The translations under genes were made by a program, and so were the position numbers. From Beaufortia kweichowensis (taxonomy: Eukaryota > Chordata > Actinopteri > Cypriniformes > Gastromyzontidae): DNA of 64,000 bases. The stretch spans positions 5,067,001-5,131,000 of the forward strand of contig CM032813.1 in NCBI GenBank assembly GCA_019155185.1, written 5' to 3'. A model generated the notes under the pieces. The model worked only from the letters and a program-made list of their open reading frames with translations, had not been told where the DNA came from and did no database searches. The number at the start of each line of letters is the position of its first letter. Positions within the stretch are counted from its first letter, which is position 1. Positions 1 through 13,680 of this stretch are shown one piece after another.

Positions 1-2560
1 ACAAGGCCAAAAGTAAAATGAGACCGCTCTTTTATCTTAGTCATAGATACCCCAACCCAATATCACTCAACCCAGTGCTCAGACAGAGAGGATGATGGGA
101 AAAAAGCAGCTTTATCCATCATACGGAAGTTTCGGGCTCTTCGACCGCTCAAGTCTCTGATACATGAGTTACTGCTACTGACGCGCTTGTCCTTCCAACC
201 CACACGAAATTTAAAATCAAATGTCAACTGAGGGAACAGATTCAGTGTAGTAGTGTTATGGTTGAAAAAGGTAGAGAAAAATGGTCTAGATGGAGTGCAA
301 GAATGAAAGAGTTTGGAGTTTAATACCTCGTTTTAGACAAATTATAAGGCAGCACTACAGTACCAGTCAAAGGCTTAGACACAAATGATCTTACATATCT
401 TTCAATCTGAAGGTGTATATTTCAATGTTTAAAATGTCTTTTGTAGACAAAAATATATAATTATGCCAAGATACTTATTTCTAGTAGAAAACGAAATTTT
501 AGATAGAGGATCACCTGTGAGAATTGTAAATCAACAACAGATATTATGTTTATTAGATTTATTAGCATTTATACTCAACGATTCCAATGTAAAAATTTTA
601 ACAGCAGCAACAATATGTTGATCTTAAACATAAGACATAAAATAGAACAGTTATTATCTTGCAAAAGCACATGCAAAAAAAAATGACTTTTGCATATTTT
701 AAAAATCATCAGCAGAAAATGAAAACTGCCCAGGCACACATCCTTCAGTACTGCATGTGCAGTTATTTATTTTATAAATAATACTCATTGTGCTGCAAAT
801 GACCCAAGCAGTTTTCTCTGTCACATCAGCTATTTCAAAATGTGTCCATACCAGCCAAAGGTCAACCTGACTATTAAGACAAACAGCATTTCAAAGACAC
901 TCTCATTCCACTTTTTAATTGCCTGTCTGAAAAACAGCCGGTTTGTTTCTTTGTGTTGCTATTTCTCTTACGTTTAATATATGCTATAGCTTTTTTACTC
1001 TGACATAAGACACTCCATTGATGATTTTAATGTGATATACTGTACATCCGAGTGCTGAAATTGACACTGATCTGAACCGCATTTGCTGTCCGTGCTATGT
1101 TCATACCAGCTGTGATTACTAAGCCTTCTGTGCTGTTACAAGTTTGGAAATTACATGCTTTAGATGATGGCAATGGAAAATGGAGGCCACGAGGATCGCA
1201 GACGAAAGCTTCAGCTCTCGTTCTCATTGGCCCCCAGAAATCATTTTCTTTAGCCGCTTGACCAGATCTAAAACATAATGGCAAAAATGCAGGTCTAGTC
1301 AATTTTGCCCTGCAGCACTTGTCAAATAATAACCGGTTTGACCAGCCTTTCCACAAGCAAAGAAGAAGCAGAAATATGGTTGTGGAAAAGCCCAGGGTTA
1401 AAGCTCAGCCACTTCCAGAGCCTGGCCTTATCACCACTGCCATTCAATTTTCACACTCCCCTGTCCTCAAACTTACTCTTACGCTTCACATTACACTCTC
1501 TCTCGCTTTCTTTTTTCTTCGCCTGCCTCATCTCATCTATTCAAATAGACGTCAGAATAATGATGGCGCGGCCTGGGTTATCGATCAAACACTCGCGCAC
1601 AAACTAGCGCAGGACAAATCATCATGCCAGTTTGGTCGCAGAAATGGGCTTAGTGAACTGTGATCCCTCTTGTGCTCTGATCCGGCCCCCCACCCTCGTG
1701 TGATGCGTCCTCACACAGAGGAGCGGTTTGGCTGCTCCAAACGCCCCTGAGCTGTAAGGCCATTTAATTGATGTCAAAGCTGGTCATGTGAACATTTTCT
1801 ACAGCACAGATCCTAGAATCATGTCATGGCAGTGTACATTGGATAATCCAGTTGACTCATCCATTCATCATGCCGGAGACGGCAATAAAAAATTCATTAT
1901 TACAGGCAAACTTGTAAAATGCAGCTACAGTAAATAAAAAAAAGCTTGGGTCTATCACATTCTCATTTATATGTAATAAACAATGCCTGGTAAAAATAAA
2001 CATTGTGCGTCACTATGCATGGCTCACGGAAACGCATGCATTTGAATTTGATAGTTTTATAAAAATTGACTATACCACACACCTGTATATATGCCTATAT
2101 ATCATTTGTTGAAAAACAGCAAGCACGTTCAATAGAAGATGTGGAAGGCAAACAATATTACCATAACATTAACTGTGCCAAACCAAAAGCGTTTTGTAAG
2201 TAGGAATAGTTTTCACTAAAAAGAATGACAATTAGGTAAAAGTGACTCAACTGTTTAATGATTTAGATTTATGTTTCTAAGAATCTGGAATAACTCTGAC
2301 CAACACTATTATAGTATAGGATACATCAGCAAGGCTTGTGAAAGCATACCAGTATCCAATCAGAATTCAAGTCTGTGACATGCATTTCACAAGCAAGAGC
2401 TGCAACGAAGATCGGGAGACCATTTTAGTTGCACTTCTAAGGAAGTAAATTACTGTTGCAGCCCTGTTACAATAACAATTGCAAAAACAAGCGTTCTGAC
2501 TGTGAGATAAGAAATTATGGGGGGAGAGTTAAAATAGACTGCAAAAGGGGTTAGGGGCAA
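1..2560. other. Non-coding AT-rich flank
   Basis: No open frame here looks like a real exon. The open frames around 1,027-1,663 overlap one another on both strands and have no recognisable domain. The only structured element I see is a transposon relic near 353-505, listed separately. If the lrrn2 first exon at about 2,600-3,058 is right, this is its upstream flank. In mammals NFASC lies divergently beyond LRRN2, but I see no neurofascin exon here. Confidence 0.6.
353..505 (+). mobile_element. Truncated relic of the 523-bp TA-flanked MITE
   Basis: The segment starting near 361 (TACCAGTCAAAGGCTTAGAC) aligns by eye with the left end of the complete element at 21,437-21,959. The shared stretches run in order: TACCAGTCAAA, GATCTTA, TTTCAATGTTTAAAAT, and GTAGACAAAAATATA against GTAAACAAAAATATA. 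No matching right terminal repeat appears within the next kilobase, so the copy is truncated. It is a non-autonomous element with no coding potential. Confidence 0.6.
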
Positions 2561-2567
2561 GAATAAT

Positions 2568-2573
2568 TATAAA
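2568..2573 (+). promoter_or_regulatory. Candidate TATA box for lrrn2
   Basis: TATAAA followed by GGGAAGAGG sits about 30-40 bases before the purine-rich stretch that begins the proposed first exon of lrrn2. This is the best-placed TATA-like sequence upstream of the donor at 3058/3059. The call depends entirely on the first-exon inference and has no transcript support. Confidence 0.25.
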
Positions 2574-2599
2574 GGGAAGAGGTGGGGCTACACAGTAAG

Positions 2600-2712
2600 T
2601 CAAAGAGGAGAGAGAGAGAGAGAGAGAGCAGAGAGAGCGAGAGAGGGAAATCTGCCTCCACTTTGTCTCTCTTGCTCAAGTACGCAAGCCACTGACAGCA
2701 ACAGCCACACAC

Positions 2713-2769
<57 letters not shown>

Positions 2770-3058
2770 GGGAGGGAGAGAGAGAGAGAGAGGGAGCGAG
2801 CGGAGGCAACACACAGATCCATCCTCTGTAGTCGCCTACACAGTGTCAGAAATAGAGCTGAGTTTTAAGGCAGGTGCGTACAAAGAGTCCATACGAAATC
2901 CTGGGAGGTGTGCTAATCTACCACCGTCAGAAAGGATACAGGTTGATTGACTAACGTCAAACAGGAAAACAAGACAAATAGCGCGTGACGACAAGAAGAA
3001 ACGAAGGAAAGACGAAGAAGAGACCAAGATGCAGGCTGAAATGACCTATCTTGTCACG
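2600..3058 (+). other. Candidate non-coding first exon of lrrn2
   Basis: The stretch ends in a good splice donor (GTCACG then gtaggaag at 3059) and lies downstream of a TATA-like box. It is rich in GA repeats, like many 5' leaders. The matching acceptor would be the clear polypyrimidine-AG at 33,730, just upstream of the lrrn2 coding exon. An ATG at 3029 opens a short frame that crosses the junction and stops 12 bases into the next exon. LRRN genes typically have their coding region in one exon preceded by non-coding exons, which fits. The start position is a guess and no other gene was excluded. Confidence 0.35.
2717..2793. repeat. (GA)n purine-rich microsatellite
   Basis: There is an uninterrupted AG run at about 2717-2757, followed by imperfect purine-only sequence to about 2793. 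A shorter GA run lies at 2609-2628. Both produce long serine/leucine reading frames on the minus strand that are artefacts of the repeat. Confidence 0.9.
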
Positions 3059-3399
3059 GTAGGAAGTGTATTGTCTTCTATCTGGACTGAAACATTTGAG
3101 CGTTGCTTTAAAACTGACATTGCATATTCTTTTTTTATGTATTTAAACGTGAACAAAGAAATAACAGACTGATTGACATGAGGCAAAGCATAGTTACAAG
3201 TTACCTAGCAACCTGTCAGAAATCAATCTCTTCTTTTGACATTAAAGGTTTCATTTGGTCGCCGTTTTTTTTTTGCACTGAAGTGTTTTTAGTTTGAAAC
3301 AGAGCTGAAGTTGTGCTGTGCCCTGACAGGTTGATACTTTACGTTATGGTCAGCATGCAGAGCACATAGAGATAGAGTTGCACTGACTCACACATTAGC

Positions 3400-3800
3400 T
3401 CGGCCGAGGAGGAGCTTCATGTCGCATTGAAATTCCACAGCCAGAGCTTTGCGAAAATAAGGATAACGCAGTGTGTGAGTGAACGGTCTGCGTGTGTGCG
3501 CGTTTGTGGACGTGGGGGGGACGCATCTGTCATTTCATCGAACTGATCCGCATCCAGAAACTCTCTCTCTCTTCCTCTCCCCCCCTTCCTCCTCCCCGCT
3601 GTTGCTATCTGGCTGCCTGCGTCCGCGTCGCCCGGTTGTTCCGCTGTCGCAGTTGCATTTCTAAAAGCCAGCGTGCGCTCTCTGCCTCTATCTCCCGGTC
3701 GCCACAGCAAGCCTTTTGTTATTGTCCTCCTCCACACGCTCCTCTGAGGGGTCTCAACTCACAGCGATAATCCTTCTCTGCCTCTTCATGTGTGGGGAGG
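3400..3800. promoter_or_regulatory. CpG-rich segment, possible promoter region
   Basis: This is the richest cluster of CG dinucleotides in the left third of the window, in otherwise AT-rich DNA. Examples are CTCGGCCGAGG near 3400, GTGTGCGCG near 3495, and TGCGTCCGCGTCGCCCGG near 3620. It lies 350-750 bases downstream of the candidate lrrn2 donor and could belong to the same promoter, to an alternative first exon, or to a divergent transcript. The open frames here on both strands have no recognisable domain. Confidence 0.35.
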
Positions 3801-6800
3801 AAGCGTGCGTGTGTGGGTGTCATGATGGAAGATCGGACCAACACACGTGAGAGTGCTGGCAGGTGTCTGGTGCGTTATACAGCACAGAGAGAGAGAGAGA
3901 GAGAGAAAAGACAATGAGGACAGATTGTGTGTGATAAATGCATGATGGTATATTCATATATATTTCACAAGTATGATTGTGTGTTTTGTGAATCTGAACA
4001 TTGGAGAGACTGTATTCTACATTGTAGGCAAATGCACACATCATTTTAAACTGACAAAATAATGATTATTTGCAAACAGGTTTCCAAACAATCACCCTGT
4101 CCGCCCCGGGACAAATAAACATTTACCCAGCTGCAAACTCACACCATCGGTTAAGCCAGTTTTGATGTGTCAGGGATGCTGAAATAAAACATTGATTTGC
4201 ACTTTAAAGCCACTGTATTTACACTTTTCAGTGAAATCAACTTACAGATGTAGGCTTAGTTAAAGGACAAAGTCTTTTAACATAGCAGAACTTCTCTATT
4301 TAATGTACTGAACAAATCTGATAAACCTCATTTCGGTCATATATTGAATTTCGGACAGAAATGTTGCCGCCATTAAATCAAACGTTCCAATTTGCGGTGG
4401 AAAGTATTCTGACAGCTTATAAAAATGCACACAGACATCAATGAATAAATTCTTAATAAGTCGTACCAAGAAATTAAACACATGACTTGTCCTGCCAACT
4501 AGACTGGAAAGATAATTGCATAGTTGTTTATGGCAATGTTGATTAGTCCTCAGTGCTGTGTATTGCCTTGATTACTAAATGCAAATCTACACTCGTGCTT
4601 GCATGAAGGAGCTCTATGGTCTTTGACATCGCATTAGTGTAAACATTATTATCTTTGAAGTTGGTCATCATTTAGTGGCTCATAATGGTTGCTAAGCACT
4701 TTAGATGTCTTTTTACGAGGCAAACTTTAGTTAACGCAATTGTTTATTGTTCTCTACTACAATACATTTATTGTCTAAATTTATTTTATTACAGAAGTTA
4801 ATTGAGGATATTATAACAAGATTGACAGTGCCAGTGTGCCAATTTTCATACTGTTTAGAGCTTTAAATCAAGTCCTATCATGATTTTCACTTACATCCAA
4901 ATGCAATATAATAAGAGGCAATTTATTTGAGCCAAGCGCAAAGTAATGTAACTTCTTTTAAATAAAACACAAGTAATGAATCTGGAGCTCTTTTGGATAA
5001 TATTGTCTAAGAACAATAAACTTTCAATAAAATATATATATATATATATTGTAATGTATATTAAATGAAAAAAGTAAATGATCTAAAACTAAATCAAAAA
5101 TAAATAAATAAACTGCATTGTCTGTTTTGGTCAATATCTAGTAGCTTAATCTGCAAAAAAACCCAAATAAATCATCTGACCTCTGAGTGAGTTGTAGTTC
5201 AAAACACCAGAAACAAATTTTCCTTCAGATTATGATTTTACAAATGAAAATCAGAAAGCCTTAGCAAGCTAATCGCTGACACAGCTACTTGACAAGTTCC
5301 TTCAATACTACACTTGAAGACTTGCGTCTAATAAGTAACAACCAGCCCATTCCAATACATTTGCACAGGTGAGAGTGGTGCATGCTTCCTCTCATGGTCC
5401 ACAGTCAACAACCACTTGACGTTAAGCTCTATCTAAGACAAGAACCTCCACTGAAGGGCAAAACACTGCAACGGCTCTACTTTCTAAAAATAAAACCACC
5501 AGGGGCTGTGTAGCTCCAAACAATTATAAAGGGTTATCTTTGAAACACAAATACAAACGCTCCAGCTAGTCTGCCCTCTGTGCCATTGTTCCTTTTCCTC
5601 TCATGCCTTTCAGCAATAATAAGATGGAGTTTCAAGATTTTTGTAGGGCTTTAACTATGTCATCATCCTGCAGGTAAGTGCCGGTGTGTGGATGAGACTT
5701 AGTTCAATCACATAAACATCTGTTAAATTGTTAGCATCGCTAATGAGCCGAAGAGTGTGACGAAGCAGATGCTTCCGAGTACGCAAGAGAGAAACAATTT
5801 GAGGTGAGACTGTGAATTTAAAGAAAATATATGCGACACACCTCTCTGTTCCGCCACCGATGAGTCTTCAGTGTTGCCAGATGTTTCCATGATTAAGACG
5901 TTGGGACAGGCTAGGTACTGCTTAGCAGATATATCTCTTGTTGCACAGACATGCCCATTTGACTATAACAGCAGGGTCGATTGTGTTTATTGATCTGCAC
6001 CGAAAGAAAAAGCATCTTGTGTTATTTACCACATGCAAACAGCTCTCTCAAACTGATTTAAGACGCTCAGCTGATGTATTGTTCAACTTATCGTCAATTA
6101 TTCCAGCAATGTCTTGTCATGAAGCAGCTGTAATCCCCCTTTTATTATATATATAAGTCCTAATAACTGGACTTAATAAAAATGTATAGCAACAACATTA
6201 TGTCAAAAATCTTTCTGTTGTATTTGCCCTTTTAGACATTAAACTTAATGAATGACTTCAATTAGCTCAATTAACTGGTCAAACCAAACAAACAGACTAC
6301 AAGTACTGGTTTGAATTAATTAAATGACTCATTTTCTAAAATGTTCAAAATGGGTTTTTCTACTTACCAAACCACAATTTTCAACTTTTACTACATTATT
6401 TTATGCAATGTTAACCACTAGTAACTATGTGTAACTATGTGACTAGTTCTATGGGGAAGTTATGGTAATACATGTTACTTTGACAACAGTTTCGATTTCT
6501 TCAGTATTATAGTTTAGTTTGTTCAAGCCAAATTATCTAGCTCCCTCAAATGTATTAAAGGAAACAATACAAAAATCTTCAAGGACACAGAGTCATTAAG
6601 TGGCATCTAAATTGGACCCAAAATCATTAAATTCCCCACAATTTTCAACTCTCACGACATACAATACATACACAGAATGTCTGTCCACATTTACACAGAT
6701 TCAAAGAAGGGCAGATGAGAGAGTAATACTTGCCAGTTTATTTATTTTGATGAGCCATATGGGACTGTACACGGGGATGGACAGCAGGCTGGGCGGATGA

Positions 6801-9800
6801 CCTTATGGACACTCTCCCTCTCTCTCTTTCTCTCTCGGACATATCTCACATCCACAGGCAAGGGCTGACTCCTGGCTGCAAGTAAACAGCAGTACATGAG
6901 CTGTGTATGTTTGTGCATGTGTGTATTAAGGTCATAAGGGCTGCTGGACATCACCTCATGTCCTTGTTGAAGAGGGTGTATGATCTCAGGGCAGGACAAA
7001 TCACAGACATCTGTCTCATGGGGAACGATAAAAATTGCACTGTCACAACACAACTCATCACTGCACACGTACTCAGACGCACTGTCCTCTGTATGGCGGA
7101 TTTCTGTAGCCACACACATGAACAAAGTGGACTGTATACAAATGTGGCAGAGAATATCTGCAATGGCATCGTATGCGACACTGTCAAAAAGGAAGGGTCT
7201 GAAGGAGGAGATGAACAGTGTGCTACTCATGAGCCTCAAGGGCATATCTGTGAATGAGCAAACACATCAGTCTGCCATTTTACAGCCTGATGATGATCGC
7301 AGATAGTGACAGCAAAACAACTCAAACAAATTCATTAAGTGTGCAACCATTAACATTTTATTTTAATGCTGTAACTGCTTGGTAGAACAATGTTGTCATA
7401 CCTTGCAGACTTATTGACAAAGAGTAATACTTATGGAGCGTCTGCTCTTTCATCTGATTATTTCACATTGGTGGCACTGACATACATCACAATAATAAAC
7501 CTGGTTAATGCTAGTTAAAGATCTAAAATGTTTTGCTTTGTTTGAAGTTGTTTAGACTAAGGGTTGAATGACGAATCTTTTAATCTAATGCTTTATGACT
7601 CCTTTTTCTTTATTCACAATGCTCACTGCCTTACTCATTTAATCATTTATGAGAATTCTTTTTCAAAAATGCTGTTTTCTGAGGAAGATCAAAACTTTTA
7701 TGTTGAAATAAAAATCAGTTATTAAGCAAATATCTAAAAAACTGTCTGTTACCTCACCCTGGTTTGCAATGGTAATGATTTATAATTTGATATTTCAGTC
7801 ACAATTTTATGGGAAATGTTATGTTTAATATCACTTGATTCCCCTGTAAATAGATTTAAAGTAACGTGTAATTTTAGGTTTCAAAGAGACATGGCAACGT
7901 ATAAGCATTACAGATTTAAGTAACAACATGATTCTGAGAAAAAAAGATTGGACGGGTACAAAAGATGTGCAGAGATTTAAAAAATCCCCAAAGCGATTGC
8001 CAGAAACTTTTTTCAATAAGTAATCATTTTCATCTTAATTAAGAATTTAAAAAGAACTTGCTCTAACCATACAATATACACCTCACCATCTTATATGTAA
8101 CCTTGATAACATGGCCTACAGAAAATGGAAACAGTTCATTAAAATATAAAAACTCATCAGAAACGATAAAAAATAGTCTTTTTGTCTCATGGCTGTCTTC
8201 ACAGCCAAGCATAGTTATGAATACTAAGCCATCTCTTCTCATTAATTGCTCTCAAAGGCAGCTAAGCCAGGGTCATCTCTGCATTTTCAACTCAGTCCAA
8301 TTAATACTAATTACAGCATCACTGTCAGTGCAGCTGATCAACTTGGAAACTCAATAACAATGCAAAGAAAAAAAAGTGGGCATCTGAGAAGATAAGGCAA
8401 CCTGTTTCAGCCATATTCGTTGCCATATTCTTTTAGATTTTAGTCGTCAGCTTAAAAAACATTTAGACAATTCATCATTAAAATTTATTAGGGTGCCAGT
8501 TTCACAAACAGACCAGGTCTTGAACAGATGGACATTTTCCCTTGTAGAATGGCCTAACATGGAAGAGAGAGACAGACTGGCTGCTGTCTGCTCTGGCGGC
8601 TCAGGGCATTCAACTAATATCAGAAGGTACGCAGCTGAATAATTTATAAGGAACCACAGTACATTCAATTAAAAGGAAGTGACTCATAAACAGAACGCAG
8701 AGTGATTTTCTAGCAGATCAAGACTTACAAAGAGAAGACAGAGAATATTTCATAAACTTCCATCAGAGAACAAACAGGCATATGAGTGCTTCTCCAATCA
8801 TGGGGTTGATTTAATTTTGTACAGATGTACATCTTTTTATATTTGTTAATTGAAGCTCACATTTAATATTTAATATGTCTTCAGAACTTCTATCATCATT
8901 TATTTTTGCTGCATTTATTTTGGCTACAAACTGACTTATGGTATAGTTTAATTGGTCACACACACAGCTGTACACACTATTTGCTATAGGAATTATTTAC
9001 TTAAATGATAAAAATAGAAGAAAACCGAAAAACAATACACAAAATTAAGAAAATTAAGAGAATTATATAATATGGTTGCAGATGAGGGATTTTTATCCTA
9101 AAATAAGAAAATCATAAAAAAAAATGCAAAAAATACTCCTGTGATACATTGAAGTATATCCACAGCTGGATATTGTTAATAGACAAATAAAATAAACTAC
9201 TGAAAGTGTGATAAGTTTGCTTTAAAGAAAATTTTAAAAAGTGGCCACAACTAAAAAAACTATTGGTTGCACACAGTAAAACTTTCTTTCCCCTAAACTT
9301 AAAAGAAAACATGAAATATGGCCTACTTATACAGACAATTCTTAAATGAAACGCATCTCTGCCTGCTTCTACATGCAGCTAACGTAATGTTTACAGTATT
9401 ATTACACGGCACCCTAAGACGTGCACGATTTTCTAAGCTGCTCTCTTTAGTCCATGTCTTACTCAAGCAGAACATTCCTATCTCCTCCCATTTAAAGAGC
9501 AAAACATGTATGTTTATTACTTCATTCGGATGTGCCCTTGCCCAACCATAGCAATGCAATTATTCCCACAAGCCAAGATCATTTAAGTCATAATGGTCAC
9601 ACTGATATCCATAAATTGGATGGTCAGTCTCACTTCAGCACGCTGGGATTTCCATTACCGTGTTAGTCACGTTTCAAGGTTGGCATCTGTATTATGATAT
9701 CAGAATTTAAATTTTCCCCCCTTGTGAACCATTGCCTCTCTTAATTTCCTGATAAGCAACATAATGGAAGCATTTAATAGGAATTCCTCAATAATAAGAG

Positions 9801-12800
9801 CTTTCCCAAGCAACATTTAGAAAAAGAATGATTTTGTGCCTATAAAAAACATAATTGCAATACACAAGTGAATATTTCATTAAGCATAAGTAAACTTGTA
9901 AACCGAAATAAAAGGATGTGACATTTACATAAACTCTGAATGCAAAGTCTTTTTGCATATCTTTAGAATAATATCCTATCGTGTCTGTTAATGAAAGCCT
10001 CTCCCCCTGTAGAGCCAAAGATGTTATTATACAAAACATCAGCCCTACGTATCCAATAAGACCGTAACCGCATACTAATTATAAAAGGGAGGTTTGCCAG
10101 AGGACATGTTAAAGACACATGGTTACAGTGCGAGACAGAGATTTTAGCACTATAGTCAGCCCAAAGGTAGCCAGTCAGCCACATTTACCTCTGCAAAAAT
10201 TTTCACATGAGTATAATAACCAAGTGGACACAGGCAGGTTTGCTAAATGCCTCCCTAGACAGCAGACAGTTATCTGTAGGTCTCTCTGAATAAATACCAG
10301 TTAAAAACTTTAGGGCAGATGCTCAAACGCTCACACAGTCTTGGCATACATTCACATCCACGCAGACCTTTTGCTTTGGCTGGAGGGTGGCGTTCCTTTC
10401 TGGGAACAATACAAATCTTTCTTATAAAGATGAGTAAGTCCCATTATCCCGAGCGAGAGCACAGTGTGACCCTCTGCGCAGTGGGTGGGAATAAAGAGCT
10501 TAATGAGTGACACAAATTGAATGTTGTTCCACTCGGTCCGGGAAGGTGAAGGAAATTGAGGCAAACCTAATGAGCAGTCCGTTCCCTTCAGCGACACCTG
10601 ACATGAATGGCTGGTGACAGGTCACACGGCGAGTGGAGGGCGAGCAGGGAGGGGACAACTTGCCCCTGTTTTGCCCAGCGTCGATGTGACATGATCCGTC
10701 CTGCCACGGGCCATCTGCACCCAGTGAGAGACTAAGTGACGCCCCTCCCTCCTCCTTCCTGCATCACCCAAAGGATTGGATGCCTTTAATCACCTCCATC
10801 AACATTGTTGCACGCACAAGCTCGTGCACTCCCACAACCCCTCGGCCCCATGCGGCCAAAGGCTAAGGATAAAATGAAGAGATGGGTCATTGCATGCACA
10901 CACAGACTTTGTGCTATGTGGAAGAGAAGCAGCACTTGTTTGTTATCTAAATGCATGTTTACATCCCCACGGACCATCAAATGCATGTCCATTAGGCTTC
11001 TGGGCCAAATGTGTAAACAAACTTACGTAACCCTGTTTGTGCATGATTGAACAAATGCAGATATGTGATTTACAACGGAATGGAGATACGAGCATCTGCA
11101 AGTCATTTATCATCAAATATTTAGGTGAATGAGCCATCTTTATCATCATCATCTGATATACAGTAGACGACTGCTCCTAAGAGATGTCATATGAAAAAGA
11201 TTTTCCTATGACACTAATCTTGAACAACTACTTTACATTAAGACAGGAAAAAGTGCAAAATGGCAAATTTCATTGCAAAGTCGTTAAGGATGGGCATAAG
11301 GATTTGTTTTCTACAAGAAAGGTCTGTCATCCACTCACCTTCATGTCACTCCAAGCAGATATCTTTCTTTTTTTTCTGGGGAACACGATAAGGGATGCAG
11401 GGTCTGTAAAACTCCAAGAAGCACATAAAAACAGCATTATAGTATAGTAAAGATTTATGATGTATTCCAAATTATGTAATAGCTATTTGTAATTTGACAA
11501 ATTTTAAAATGTGGTAGTCTATTTATTCGAGATCTTGCCCATTACCCATCAAAATCTGGCATTTTGATTGAGCAAGTGTTTTCAGTTTATTCCTGTTAGC
11601 CGAGCACCATATTCTGAAGGTGGAATTAATGACTAATGATTAATGAGTGGCAGTGGGCAGATTAGGGTAAAAACTAATATTTACAAAAAACAATGTTATC
11701 CCTTATTATCATACAGTTTACTTTTAGTTCTTGTCTACTTTGACTAAAGGTGGTTGACTGAACTTTTTAATTAAAAAGTGTTTTTCATTCCTCAATTCTC
11801 CATAGAAAAAGGAGCAGTCTTATAATGGGAGATATAGTCATACATCCGTGATTACTAGGCATAGCGGTGCTGATAGGTAATGCATTTATTTAAAAGACAC
11901 GTCTGATGCTGACGTCTTCCCACCCTTACCTTCCTTTACTTCCATTTAATTTAATGTGCCATCCTTTGCCTAAGAGCAAACTATCCTTATCTGATTCATT
12001 GAGCCATTTAAACAAGAAATTAAATTATATTCTTCAATACGCTTGTTTCCCAAAGAAAAAATTATGGCCAGACCATTTATTAAAAGCAGACAGTTCCCAT
12101 CTTAAACTTCCTGTGATTTACAGAGACCCACTACCTATGAAAAAAAATAAAAATATGCCCACAAATATGCCCTTTATTTTCTCCTTGAATGTTTCTATGA
12201 TAGAGAAACCCTCACACGCAGCAGGGTTCTGTAATAAGTCTGATTACACACAGGAAGTAATTGGTAGGATCTGGATGGATCCACACACTAATGTAAACTA
12301 ATTTGTCATTTGGGGATAGCGCCAAGATCATTTCCCAAACACCTTTATGCAATTAGAGAGAAGATGCAAAACAGTCAGTTTGGAAAAGGGAAGAAAAGAG
12401 ATTTTGAATGCAATCTGATGCAATATTGGTCAACATTTATGCGCAGGCAGTACAGCCCACAAATCTTACTGAATGCTGTCAGCAGAGATCTACCCAGCAC
12501 TTATTGATGTGTAGACAGACACAGGCAGGGTCAGGGCTAGAGATTTTATTGCCCTCTTTATGGCCAGACATGTAAAAGGAGTGAGAATCTGGGCACTTTA
12601 ATGGCATGTCGTGTAAAAGGCAAGCAACTGTTGAGTAAAATAAAAGGAGACGTTCACAGGTTGTCTGTTGAAATGTCACTCAGAAAAAAAAATAGGCAGA
12701 AAAAACATTTCAACTACAACTAAACGTATTTCATCACAGATTTTGCTGTATTTCTAGATTAATTTGTGACATTGAACTGTTCTTGAATCTGTTGACCATC

Positions 12801-13680
12801 AAACAAGATAGTCTCTGAAACAGATCATGCTGGAATAACATGGACAAGGAAACACATTATCATAAAGTTCATTTTTCATTATTTCAGTTATGCTGATAAT
12901 ATAATCGTCTATGCTAAAAAAAGCATTGCCACTAGTGGTTTCAGACTTAGAAACCCACAGTATAAGAGGAATTTGTCTGCGAAAGCTACCGTCAGAAGCG
13001 AAATGTAATAATAACAGTAAGAAGAAGCATTTCCATAAGTCTGCTGATGGGAGTATTACTAAGCTATGGAGTTAAATGTGAGGGTCATTGGGAGTCTACA
13101 GTGGGTCAGTCTGCCTCAGGTGTTCGAGCCCTGAAACTCATATAACAACTGAAGCTGCTGCTTGCTTTTAAAAGCAGGAACTGCATCCATAATGGATGAG
13201 AAAGCAGCAGGCATAGAAAACGTTTTTTTATGGTAAAGTTTTAACTTTCTTAAGTTCAAATTTTCTAGGAGCTGATGGAATTGGTTCATATACTGTAAGG
13301 AGAGAAATAGGTCAGCATATTTTTTGACTGTCTTTTCCAGCAGCAGATATTTTAGCAGGGTAAACGAATGGGAAACCAGATTTTAAAATGACACATACTG
13401 TGCATATCACAAATGTGCCACACAAAATTCTGTACACTGAAAAAACAAACAAGATAAAAACAGGGCAATACATACAGTAAACATTACATTTCTTTTATCT
13501 AAAAGGCATCATCTAAATGTTCGTTCCTCCCCCAGCATGAAGCCCCTATGTGAGCTAACATTTCTATAAACCTTCCCTTCGGCATGTTTTGTACTAAGGC
13601 CAATAGAAAGTAGTCAAATGTCCCTTCGCATAATAGCTGATCAGAGGATGGAGAAGCATCTGAGTGACAGCTCTGACATT
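3801..13680. other. Non-coding; presumed lrrn2 intron 1, left part
   Basis: I find no supported exon or RNA gene. The longest open frame (6742-7245, minus) has competing frames on the other strand, low-complexity arginine/glutamate runs and no domain. Short AG runs lie at about 3888-3905, and TA/AT-rich tracts at about 5032-5050. A degraded MITE is listed at 11,318-11,400. Parts of the interval may be conserved enhancers, but that cannot be judged from one sequence. Confidence 0.55.
11318..11400. mobile_element. Fragment of a common cyprinid MITE (TCACCTTCATGTC type)
   Basis: The sequence ACTCACCTTCATGTCACTCCAAGC followed by a T-rich stretch and GGGGAACAC resembles the arm of a very abundant fish MITE. 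That arm normally reads as a CTCACCCTCATGTC block and ends in a TGAACTATCCCTTTAA-like terminus. Only one arm is visible here. Other fragments of the same family occur near 23,460, 25,784 and 39,712. Confidence 0.45.

Noticed and set aside
3417..3770. Arginine-rich frames in the CpG-rich segment
   Set aside because: Both strands are open because of GC content. There is no domain and no splice support; the segment is better explained as promoter-like DNA.
6742..7245. 167-codon open frame on the minus strand, the longest in the left 33 kb
   Set aside because: Three other frames are also open over much of it on both strands. There is no domain, no good splice or start context, and it includes arginine/glutamate low-complexity sequence from a CT-rich run.
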